DNA from: Mytilus californianus
Taxonomy: Eukaryota; Mollusca; Bivalvia; Mytilida; Mytilidae
Direction of reading: 5' to 3'
DNA: 64,000 nt
NCBI RefSeq assembly: GCF_021869535.1
Contig: NW_026262668.1
Location: 15,422,348-15,486,347 of the forward strand
In this document: one piece after another, positions 29,985 to 42,400 of the stretch
Numbering within the stretch: position 1 is the stretch's first letter
Layout of the letters: the number at the start of each line of letters is the position of its first letter
The notes under the pieces: generated by a model
What the model was told of the DNA's origin: nothing
Databases searched by the model: none
The model's input: the letters and a program-made list of their open reading frames with translations, nothing else
Program-made: the position numbers and the translations under genes

Positions 29985-30405
29985 GGTGTAATACCACCAA
30001 ATCATGGCACGTCACATCCGGTTGCATACAAAAATAGGTCGAAAAAAATATTCCCTTGAATTTGACAGTTGTAGGTAATTAATCCATCATTTTATTGCAG
30101 TAAAATATTTCTGGGTCATAAACATATACATGTATCTTGGGTATTTCAAAGAATCATTATTGTTTTATTTGGGGTTTCTATAGAATATTTTGGAAACTTG
30201 AGGTTGCATGGTTACTAAAGCTTGTACACAGGTTAAATAAGGGGCAAATTTGATTGGTTAACTGACAGTGATAGTTATTTTCTTATATGCAATGAAATGT
30301 TATGTTAATTTTTTAATTTGAAACAAAGATAAATTCTCCACATTTTTTTGAAAACTGCAAATTTAAAAAAAAAAAAAAAAAGAAAATCAATGGAGGTATT
30401 ACACC
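29985..30405 (+). repeat. Right direct repeat of the 1.8-kb insertion
   Basis: Same orientation as 28610-29081; most differences are single bases, the shorter middle and a longer A run near 30365-30381. Confidence 0.85.
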
Positions 30406-33400
30406 AATAGGCCAACCCCCTCTGTTTTTTCCTTTTTTTTTTAACTTTTGAGCCCTAGTTTCAGATTTTTTAACATAGCGCCATTCGATACCTTGCGCAA
30501 AAGATGCGCATGTTTCTTCTCTACAAGACCTATATAGTCCTATCCCGTGACACCCCTCATTATTTTTCTCTAGAAGCCATAGAATAGGCCAACCCCCCTG
30601 TTTTTAACAATTTTTTTTCAAATTTTGAGCTCTAGTTTCAGATTTTTGAACATAGCGCCCTTCAATACCTTGCGCAAGAGATGCGCCTGTTTCTCCTCTA
30701 CAAGACCTATATAGTCATACCCCGTGACACCCTCAATATTTTTCTCTAGAAGCCATTGAATAGGCTAACCCCATGTTTTTAACAATTTTTTTTTCAAATT
30801 TTGAGCTCTAGTTTCAGATTTTTGAACATAACGCCCTTCGATATCTTGCGCAAAAGATGCGCCTGTTTCTCCTCTACAAGAACTTTATAGTCATACTCCG
30901 TGAAACCCCTCATTATTTTTCTGTAGAAGCCATTGAATAGGCCAACCCCCCTGTTTTTAACAAATTTTTTTTTAAATTTTGAGCTCTAGTTTCAGATTTT
31001 TGAACATAGCGCCCTTCGATACCTTGCGCAAAAGATGCGCCTGTTTCTCCTCTACAAGACCTATATAGTCATACCCCGTGACACTCCTCATTATTTTCTC
31101 TAGAAGCCATCGAATAGGCCAACTCCCCTGTTTTTAACACTTTTTTTTCAAATTTTGAGCTCTAGTTTCAGATTTTTGAACATAGCGCCCTTCGATACCT
31201 TAAGCAAAAGATGCGCGTGTTTCTCTTCTACAAGACCTATATAGTCATACCCCGTGACACCCCTCATTATTTTTCTCTAGAAGCCATGGAATAGGCCATT
31301 CCCCCTGTTTTTAACAAATATTTTTCAAATTTTGAGCTGTAGTTTCAGATTTTTGAACATAGCGCCCTATAATACCTTGCGCAAGAGATGCGCCTGTTTC
31401 TCCTCTACAAGACCTATATAGTCATACCCCGTGACACCCCTCATTATTTTTCTCTAGAAACCATGGAATAGGCCAACCCCCCTGTTTTAACATTTTTTTT
31501 TCAAATTTTGAGCTCTAGTTTCATATTTTTGAACATAGTGCCCTAGAATACCTTGCGCAAGAGATGCGCCTGTTTCTCCTCTACAAGACCTATATAGTCA
31601 TACCCCGTGACACCCCTCGTTATTTTTCTCTAGAAGCCATGGAATAGGCCAACACCCCTGTTTTTAACAATTTTTTTCAAATTTTGAGCTCTAGTTTCAG
31701 ATTTTTGAACATAGCGCCCTTCAAAACCTTGCTCAAGATATGCGCCTGTTTCTCCTCTACAAAACCTATATAGTCATACCCCGTGACACCCCTCGTTATT
31801 TTTCTCTACAAGCCATGGAATAGGCCAACCCCCCTGTTTTTAACAATTTGTTTTCAAATTTTGAGCTCTAGTTTCAGATTTTTGAACATAGCGCCCTTCG
31901 ATACCTTGCGCAAAAGATGTGCCTGTTTCTCTTCTACAAGACCTATATAGTCATACCCCGTGACACCTCTCATTATTTTTCTTTGGAAGCCATGGAATAG
32001 GCCAACCCCCCTGTTTTTAACAATTTATTTTTCAAATTTTGAGCTCTAGTTTCAGATTTTTGAACATAGCGCCCTTCAATACCTTGCGCAAAAGATGCGC
32101 CTGTTTCTCCTCTACAAGGCCTATATAGTCATACCCCGTGACACCTCTTAATATTTTTCTCTAGAAGCCATGGAATAGGCCAACCCCCCTGTTTTTAACA
32201 TTTTTTTTTCAAATTTTGAGCTCTAGTTTCAGATTTTTGAACATAGCGCCCTTCAATACCTTGCACAAAAGATGCGCCTGTTTCTCTTCTACAAGACCTA
32301 TATAGACATACCCCGTGACACCCCTCATTATTTTTCGCTAGAAACCAAGGAATAGGCCAACCCCCCTGTTTTTAACAATTTTTTTCAAATTTTGAGCTCT
32401 AGTTTCAGATTTTTTAACATAGCGCCCTTCAAAACCTTGCGCAAGAGATGCGCCTGTTTCTCCTCTACAAGACCTATGTTGTCATACCCCGTGACACCTC
32501 TCATTATTTTTCTTTGGAAGCCATGGAATAGGCCAACCCCCCTGTTTTTAACAATTTATTTTTCAAATTTTGAGCTCTAGTTTCAGATTTTTGAACATAG
32601 CGCCCTTCAATACCTTGCGCAAAAGATGCGCCTGTTTCTCCTCTACAAGGCCTATATAGTCATACCCCGTGACACCTCTCATTTTTTTTCTCTAGAAGCC
32701 ATGGAATAGGCCAACCCCCCTGTTTTTAACATTTTTTTTTCAAATTTTGAGCTGTAGTTTCAGATTTTTGAACATAGCGCCCTTCAATACCTTGCACAAA
32801 AGATGCGCCTGTTTCTCCTCTACAAGACCTATATTGTCATACCCCGTGACACTCCTCATTATTTTTCTCTAGAAGCCATGGAATAGGCCAACCCCCCTGT
32901 TTTTAACACTTTTTTTTCAAATTTTGAGCTCTAGTTTCAGATTTTTTAACATAGCGCCCTTCGATACCTTGCGCAAAAGATGCGCCTGTTTCTCCTCTTC
33001 AAGACCTATATAGATATACCCCGTGACACCCCTCATTATTTTTCTCTAGAAACCAAGGAATAGGCCAACCCCCCTGTTTTTAACAATTTTTTTCAAATTT
33101 TGAGCTCTAGTTTCAGATTTTTTAACATAGCGCCCTTCGATACCTTGCGCAAAAGATGCGCCTGTTTCTCTTCTACAAGACCTATATAGTCATACCCCGT
33201 GACACCCCTCATTATTTTTCTGTAGAAGCCATGGAATAGGCCAACCCCCCTGTTTTTAACAATTTATTTTTCAAATTTTGAGCTCTAGTTTCAGATTTTT
33301 GAACATAGCGCCCTTCGATACCTTGCGCAAAAGATGCGCCTGTTTCTCCTCTACAAGGCCTATATAGTCATACCCCGTGACACCTCTCATTATTTTTCTC

Positions 33401-36400
33401 TAGAAGCCATGGAATAGGCCAACCCCCCTGTTTTGAAAACTTTTTTTTTCAAATTTTGAGCTCTAGTTTCAGATTTTTGAACATAGCGCCCTTCGATACC
33501 TTGCGCAAAAGATGCGCCTGTTTCTTCTCTACAAGACCTATATAGTCATACCCCGTGACACCCCTCATTATTTTTCTCTAGAAACCATGGAATTGGCCAA
33601 CCCCCGTGTTTTTAACAATTTTTTTTCAAATTTTGAGCTCTAGTTTCAGATTTTTGAACATAGCGCCCTTCGATACCTCGCACAAGAGATGCGCCTGTTT
33701 CTCTTCTACAAGACCTATATAGTCATACCCCGTGACATCCCTCATTATTTTTCTCTAGAAGCCATAGAATAGGCCAACCCCCCTGTTTTTAACACTTTTT
33801 TTCAAATTTTGAGCTCTAGTTTCAGATTTTTGAACATAGCGCCCTTCGATACCTTGCGCAAAAGATGCGCCTGTTTCTCCTCTACAAGACCTATATAGAC
33901 ATACCCCGTGACATCCCTCATTATTTTTCTTTAGAAGCCATGGAATAGGCCAACCCCCCTGTTTTTAACAATTTTTTTCAAAATTTGAGCTCTAGTTTCA
34001 GATTTTTGAACATAGCGCCTTTCGAAACCTTGCGCAAGAGATGCGCCTGTTTCTCTTCTGCAAGACCTATATTGTCATACCCCGTGACGCCCCTCATTAT
34101 TTTTCTGTAGAAGCCATGGAATAGGCCAACCCCCTGTTTTTAACATTTTTTTTCAAATTTTAGCTCTAGTTTCAGATTTTTGAACATAGCGCTCTTCGAT
34201 ACCTTGCGCAAAAGATGCGCCTGTTTCTCTCCTACAAGACCTATATAGTCATACCCCGTGACACCCCTCATTATTTTTCCCTAGAAGCATTGAATAGGCC
34301 AACCCCCTGTTTTTAACAATTTTTTTTTCAAATTTTGAGCTCTAGTTTCAGATTTTTGAACATAGCGCCCTTCGATACCTTGCGCAAAAGATGCGCCTGT
34401 TTCTCTTCTTCAAGACCTATATAGTCATACCCCGTGACACCCCTCATTATTTTTCTCTAGAAACCATGGAATAGGCCAACCCCCCTGTTTTTAACAAATT
34501 TTTTTCAAATTTTGAGCTCTAGTTTCAGATTTTTTAACATAGCGCCCTTCGATACCTCGCACAAGAGATGCGCCTGTTTCTCCTCTACAAGACCTATATA
34601 GTCATACCCCGTGACATCCCTCATTATTTTTCTCTAGAAGCCATAGAATAGGCCAACCCCCCTGTTTTTAACACTTTTTTTTTTCAAATTTTGAGCTCTA
34701 GTTTCAGATTTTTTTACATAGCGCCCTTCGATACCTCGCACAAGAGATGTGCCTGTTTCTCCTCTACAAGACCTATATAGACATACCCCGTGACATCCCT
34801 CAATTTTTTTCTCTAGAAGCCAAGGAATAGGCCAACCCCCCTGTTTTTAACATTTTTTTTCAAAATTTGAGCTCTAGTTTCAGATTTTTGAACATAGCGC
34901 CTTTCGAAACCTTGCGCAAGAGATGCGCCTGTTTCTCTTCTACAAGACCTATATTGTCATACCCCGTGACGCCCCTCATTATTTTTCTGTAGAAGCCATG
35001 GAATAGGCCAACCCCCTGTTTTTAACATTTTTTTTCAAATTTTAGCTCTAGTTTCAGATTTTTGAACATAGCGCCCTTCGATACCTTGCGCAAAAGATGC
35101 GCCTGTTTCTCTCCTACAAGACCTATATAGTCATACCCCGTGACACCCCTCATTATTTTTCCCTAGAAGCATTGAAAAGGCCAACCCCCTGTTTTAACAA
35201 TTTTTTTTTCAAATTTTGAGCTCTAGTTTCAGATTTTTGAACATAGCGCCCTTCGATATCTTGCGCAAGAGATGCGCCTGTTTCTCCTCTACAAGACCTA
35301 TATAGTCATACCCCGTGACATCCTTCATTATTTTTCTCTAGAAGCCATGGAATAGGCCAACCCCCTGTTTTTAATATTATTTTTTTCAAATTTTGAGCTC
35401 TAGTTTCAGATTTTTGAACATAGCGCCCTTCGTTACCTTGCGCAAAAGATGCGCTTGTTTCTCCTCTACAAGACCTATATAGTCATACCCCGTGACACTC
35501 CTCATTATTTTTCTCTAGAAACCATGGAATTGGCCAACCCCCGTGTTTTTAACAATTTTTTTTCAAATTTTGAGCTCTAGTTTCAGATTTTTGAACATAG
35601 CGCCCTTCGATACCTCGCACAAGAGATGCGCCTGTTTCTCCTCTACAAGACCTATATAGTCATACCCCGTGACATCCCTCATTATTTTTCTCTAGAAGCC
35701 ATAGAATAGGCCAACCCCCCTGTTTTTAACATTTTTTTTCAAATTTTGAGCTCTAGTTTCAGATTTTTGAACATAGCGCCCTTCGATACCTTGCGCAAAA
35801 GATGCGCCTGTTTCTCTTCTTCAAGACCTATATAGTCATACCCCGTGACACCCCTCATTATTTTTCTCTAGAAACCATGGAATAGGCCAACCCCCCTGTT
35901 TTTAACAAATTTTTTTCAAATTTTGAGCTCTAGTTTCAGATTTTTGAACATAGCGCCCTTCGATATCTTGCGCAAGAGATGCGCCTGTTTCTCCTCTACA
36001 AGACCTATATAGTCATACCCCGTGACATCCTTCATTATTTTTCTCTAGAAGCCATGGAATAGGCCAACCCCCTGTTTTTAATATTATTTTTTTCAAATTT
36101 TGAGCTCTAGTTTCAGCTTTTTGAACATAGCGCCCTTCGTTACCTTGCGCAAAAGATGCGCTTGTTTCTCCTCTACAAGACCTATATAGTCATAACCCGT
36201 GACACCCCTCATTATTTTTCTGTAGAAGCCATGGAATAGGCCATTCCCCCTGTTTTTAACAATTTTTTTTAAATTTTGAGCTCTAGTATCAGATTTTTGA
36301 ACATAGCGCCCTTCGATACCTTGCGCAAAAGATGCGCCTGTTTCTCCTCTACAAGACCTATATAGTCATACCCCGTGACACCCCTCATTATTTTTCTTTG

Positions 36401-39400
36401 GAAGCCATGGAATAGGCCAACCCCCCTGTTTTTAACAATTTATTTTTCAAATTTTGAGCTCTAGTTTCAGATTTTTGAACATAGCGCCCTTCGATATCTT
36501 GCGCAAGAGATGCGCCTGTTTCTCCTCTACAAGACCTATATAGTCATACCCCGTGACATCCTTCATTATTTTTCTCTAGAAGCCATGGAATAGGCCAACC
36601 CCCTGTTTTTAATATTATTTTTTTCAAATTTTGAGCTCTAGTTTCAGATTTTTGAACATAGTGCCCTTCGTTACCTTGCGCAAAAGATGCGCTTGTTTCT
36701 CCTCTACAAGACCTATATAGTCATACCCCGTGACACCCCTCATTATTTTTCTCTAGAAGCCATGGAATAGGCCATTCCTCCTGTTTTTAACAATTTTTTT
36801 TAAATTTTGAGCTCTAGTTTCAGATTTTTGAACATAGCGCCCTTCGATACCTTGCGCAAAAGATGCGCCTGTTTCTCCTCTACAAGACCTATATAGTCAT
36901 ACCCCGTGACACCCCTCATTATTTTTCTCAAGAAGCCATGGAATAGGCCAACCCCCCTGTTTTTAACAATTTATTTTTCAAATTTTGAGCTCTAGTTTCA
37001 GATTTTTGAACATAGCGCCCTTCGATACCTTGCGCAAATGATGCGCCTGTTTCTCCTCTACAAGACCTATATAGTCATACCCCGTGACACCCCTCATTAT
37101 TTTTCTCTAGAAACCATGGAATTGGCCAACCCCCGTGTTTTTAAAAAATTTTTTTCAAATTTTGAGCTCTAGTTTCAGATTTTTGAACATAGCGCCCTTC
37201 GATACCTCGCACAAGAGATGCGCCTGTTTCTCCTCTACGAGACCTATATAGTCATACCCCGTGACATCCCTCATTATTTTTCTCTAGAAGCCATAGAATA
37301 GGCCAACCCCCCTGTTTTTAACAATTTTTTTCAAATTTTGAGCTCTAGTTTCAGATTTTTGAACATAGCGCCCTTCGATACCTTGCGCAAAAGATGCGCC
37401 TGTTTCTCCTCTACAAGACCTATATAGACATACCCCGAGACATCCCTCATTATTTTTCTCTAGAAGCCATGGAATAGGCCAACCCCCTGTTTTTAACACT
37501 TTTTTTTCAAATTTTGAGCTCTAGTTTCAGATTTTTGAACATAGCGCCTTTCGAAACCTTGCGCAAGAGATGCGCCTGTTTCTCTTCTACAAGACCTATA
37601 TTGTCATACCCCGTGACACCCCTCATTATTTTTCTGTAGAAGCCATGGAATAGGCCAACCCCCCTGTTTTTAACATTTTTTTTCAAATTTTAGCTCTAGT
37701 TTCAGATTTTTGAACATAGCGCCCTTCGATACCTTGCGCAAAAGATGCGCCTGTTTCTCTCCTACAAGACCTATATAGACATACCCCGTGACATCCCTCA
37801 TTATTTTTCTCTAGAAGCCATATAATAGGCCAACCCCCCTGTTTTTAACAATTTTTTTAAAAATTTGAGCTCTAGTTTCAGATTTTTGAACATAGCGCCT
37901 TTCGAAACCTTGCGCAAGAGATGCGCCTGTTTCTCTTCTACGAGACCTATATTGTCATACCCCGTGACGCCCCTCATTATTTTTCTGTAGAAGCCATGGA
38001 ATAGGCCAACCCCCTGTTTTTAACATTTTTTTTCAAATTTTAACTCTAGTTTCAGATTTTTGAACATAGCGCCCTTCGATACCTTGCGTAAAAGATGCGC
38101 CTGTTTCTCTCCTACAAGACCTATATAGTCATACCCCGTGACACCCCTCATTATTTTTCCCTAGAAGCATTGAATAGGCCAACCCCCTGTTTTTAACAAT
38201 TTTTTTTTCAAATTTTGAGCTCTAGTTTCAGATTTTTGAACATAGCGCCCTTCGATACCTTGCGCAAAAGATGCGCCTGTTTCTCTTCTTCAAGACCTAT
38301 ATAGTCATACCCCGTGACACCCCTCATTATTTTTCTCTAGAAACCATGGAATAGGCCAACCCCCCTGTTTTTAACAAATTTTTTTCAAATTTTGAGCTCT
38401 AGTTTCAGATTTTTGAACATAGCGCCCTTCGATATCTTGCGCAAGAGATGCGCCTGTTTCTCCTCTACAAGACCTATATAGTCATACCCCGTGACATCCT
38501 TCATTATTTTTCTCTAGAAGCCATGGAATAGGCCAACCCCCTGTTTTTAATATTATTTTTTTCAAATTTTGAGCTCTAGTTTCAGATTTTTGAACATAGC
38601 GCCTTTCGAAACCTTGCGCAAGAGATGCGCCTGTTTCTCTTCTACAAGACCTATATTGTCATACCCCGTGACACCCCTCATTATTTTTCTGTAGAAGCCA
38701 TGGAATAGGCCAACCCCCCTGTTTTTAACATTTTTTTTCAAATTTTAGCTCTAGTTTCAGATTTTTGAACATAGCGCCCTTCGATACCTTGCGCAAAAGA
38801 TGCGCCTGTTTCTCTCCTACAAGACCTATATAGACATACCCCGTGACATCCCTCATTATTTTTCTCTAGAAGCCATATAATAGGCCAACCCCCCTGTTTT
38901 TAACAATTTTTTTAAAAATTTGAGCTCTAGTTTCAGATTTTTGAACATAGCGCCTTTCGAAACCTTGCGCAAGAGATGCGCCTGTTTCTCTTCTACGAGA
39001 CCTATATTGTCATACCCCGTGACGCCCCTCATTATTTTTCTGTAGAAGCCATGGAATAGGCCAACCCCCTGTTTTTAACATTTTTTTTCAAATTTTAGCT
39101 CTAGTTTCAGATTTTTGAACATAGCGCCCTTCGATACCTTGCGTAAAAGATGCGCCTGTTTCTCTCCTACAAGACCTATATAGTCATACCCCGTGACACC
39201 CCTCATTATTTTTCCCTAGAAGCATTGAATAGGCCAACCCCCTGTTTTTAACAATTTTTTTTTCAAATTTTGAGCTCTAGTTTCAGATTTTTGAACATAG
39301 TGCCCTTCGTTACCTTGCGCAAAAGATGCGCTTGTTTCTCCTCTACAAGACCTATATAGTCATACCCCGTGACACCCCTCATTATTTTTCTCTAGAAGCC

Positions 39401-42400
39401 ATGGAATAGGCCATTCCTCCTGTTTTTAACAATTTTTTTTAAATTTTGAGCTCTAGTTTCAGATTTTTGAACATAGCGCCCTTCGATACCTTGCGCAAAA
39501 GATGCGCCTGTTTCTCCTCTACAAGACCTATATAGTCATACCCCGTGACACCCCTCATTATTTTTCTCAAGAAGCCATGGAATAGGCCAACCCCCCTGTT
39601 TTTAACAATTTATTTTTCAAATTTTGAGCTCTAGTTTCAGATTTTTGAACATAGCGCCCTTCGATACCTTGCGCAAATGATGCGCCTGTTTCTCCTCTAC
39701 AAGACCTATATAGTCATACCCCGTGACACCCCTCATTATTTTTCTCTAGAAACCATGGAATTGGCCAACCCCCATGTTTTTAAAAATTTTTTTTCAAATT
39801 TTGAGCTCTAGTTTCAGATTTTTGAACATAGCGCCCTTCGATACCTCGCACAAGAGATGCGCCTGTTTCTCCTCTACGAGACCTATATAGTCATACCCCG
39901 TGACATCCCTCATTATTTTTCTCTAGAAGCCATAGAATAGGCCAACCCCCCTGTTTTTAACAATTTTTTTCAAATTTTGAGCTCTAGTTTCAGATTTTTG
40001 AACATAGCGCCCTTCGATACCTTGCGCAAAAGATGCGCCTGTTTCTTCTCTACAAGACCTATATAGACATACCCCGAGACATCCCTCATTATTTTTCTCT
40101 AGAAGCCATGGAATAGGCCAACCCCCTGTTTTTAACACTTTTTTTTCAAATTTTGAGCTCTAGTTTCAGATTTTTGAACATAGCGCCTTTCGAAACCTTG
40201 CGCAAGAGATGCGCCTGTTTCTCTTCTACAAGACCTATATTGTCATACCCCGTGACACCCCTCATTATTTTTCTGTAGAAGCCATGGAATAGGCCAACCC
40301 CCCTGTTTTTAACATTTTTTTTCAAATTTTAGCTCTAGTTTCAGATTTTTGAACATAGCGCCCTTCGATACCTTGCGCAAAAGATGCGCCTGTTTCTCTC
40401 CTACAAGACCTATATAGACATACCCCGTGACATCCCTCATTATTTTTCTCTAGAAGCCATATAATAGGCCAACCCCCCTGTTTTTAACAATTTTTTTAAA
40501 AATTTGAGCTCTAGTTTCAGATTTTTGAACATAGCGCCTTTCGAAACCTTGCGCAAGAGATGCGCCTGTTTCTCTTCTACGAGACCTATATTGTCATACC
40601 CCGTGACGCCCCTCATTATTTTTCTGTAGACGCCATGGAATAGGCCAACCCCCTGTTTTTAACATTTTTTTTCAAATTTTAGCTCTAGTTTCAGATTTTT
40701 GAACATAGCGCCCTTCGATACCTTGCGTAAAAGATGCGCCTGTTTCTCTCCTACAAGACCTATATAGTCATACCCCGTGACACCCCTCATTATTTTTCCC
40801 TAGAAGCATTGAATAGGCCAACCCCCTGTTTTTAACAATTTTTTTTTCAAATTTTGAGCTCTAGTTTCAGATTTTTGAACATAGCGCCCTTCGATACCTT
40901 GCGCAAAAGATGCGCCTGTTTCTCTTCTTCAAGACCTATATAGTCATACCCCGTGACACCCCTCATTATTTTTCTCTAGAAACCATGGAATAGGCCAACC
41001 CCCCTGTTTTTAACAAATTTTTTTCAAATTTTGAGCTCTAGTTTCAGATTTTTGAACATAGCGCCCTTCGATATCTTGCGCAAGAGATGCGCCTGTTTCT
41101 CCTCTACAAGACCTATATAGTCATACCCCGTGACATCCTTCATTATTTTTCTCTAGAAGCCATGGAATAGGCCAACCCCCTGTTTTTAATATTATTTTTT
41201 TCAAATTTTGAGCTCTAGTTTCAGCTTTTTGAACATAGCGCCCTTCGTTACCTTGCGCAAAAGATGCGCTTGTTTCTCCTCTACAAGACCTATATAGTCA
41301 TAACCCGTGACACCCCTCATTATTTTTCTGTAGAAGCCATGGAATAGGCCATTCCCCCTGTTTTTAACAATTTTTTTTAAATTTTGAGCTCTAGTATCAG
41401 ATTTTTGAACATAGCGCCCTTCGATACCTTGCGCAAAAGATGCGCCTGTTTCTCCTCTACAAGACCTATATAGTCATACCCCGTGACACCCCTCATTATT
41501 TTTCTTTGGAAGCCATGGAATAGGCCAACCCCCCTGTTTTTAACAATTTATTTTTCAAATTTTGAGCTCTAGTTTCAGATTTTTGAACATAGCGCCCTTC
41601 GATATCTTGCGCAAGAGATGCGCCTGTTTCTCCTCTACAAGACCTATATAGTCATACCCCGTGACATCCTTCATTATTTTTCTCTAGAAGCCATGGAATA
41701 GGCCAACCCCCTGTTTTTAATATTATTTTTTTCAAATTTTGAGCTCTAGTTTCAGATTTTTGAACATAGTGCCCTTCGTTACCTTGCGCAAAAGATGCGC
41801 TTGTTTCTCCTCTACAAGACCTATATAGTCATACCCCGTGACACCCCTCATTATTTTTCTCTAGAAGCCATGGAATAGGCCATTCCTCCTGTTTTTAACA
41901 ATTTTTTTTAAATTTTGAGCTCTAGTTTCAGATTTTTGAACATAGCGCCCTTCGATACCTTGCGCAAAAGATGCGCCTGTTTCTCCTCTACAAGACCTAT
42001 ATAGTCATACCCCGAGACACCCCTCATTATTTTTCTCAAGAAGCCATGGAATAGGCCAACCCCCCTGTTTTTAACAATTTATTTTTCAAATTTTGAGCTC
42101 TAGTTTCAGATTTTTGAACATAGCGCCCTTCGATACCTTGCGCAAATGATGCGCCTGTTTCTCCTCTACAAGACCTATATAGTCATACCCCGTGACACCC
42201 CTCATTATTTTTCTCTAGAAACCATGGAATTGGCCAACCCCCGTGTTTTTAAAAAATTTTTTTCAAATTTTGAGCTCTAGTTTCAGATTTTTGAACATAG
42301 CGCCCTTCGATACCTCGCACAAGAGATGCGCCTGTTTCTCCTCTACGAGACCTATATAGTCATACCCCGTGACATCCCTCATTATTTTTCTCTAGAAGCC

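Larger units (their letters stand above)
28610..30405. mobile_element. 1.8-kb insertion inside the right array, with long direct end repeats
   Basis: Begins GGTGTAATACCACCA and ends TGGAGGTATTACACC, and is flanked by AATA on both sides (28606-28609 and 30406-30409). Outside, the satellite monomer resumes exactly (gaata / aataggcc), so the boundaries are firm. Inside, 28610-29081 (472 bp) and 29985-30405 (421 bp) are direct repeats, each with the same inverted ends; about 900 bp without coding sequence lie between. The left repeat holds a TATA-like tatataagggg (28858) and an AATAAA (about 28997). It could be a miniature LTR-type element or a tandem/nested pair of non-autonomous DNA transposons. 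Confidence 0.75.

Noticed and set aside
28611..30404. Firm call of the 1.8-kb insertion as an LTR retrotransposon
   Set aside because: TG...CA ends exist, but the flanks match as AATA only if GG/CC are included in the element, and I see no primer site or purine tract.
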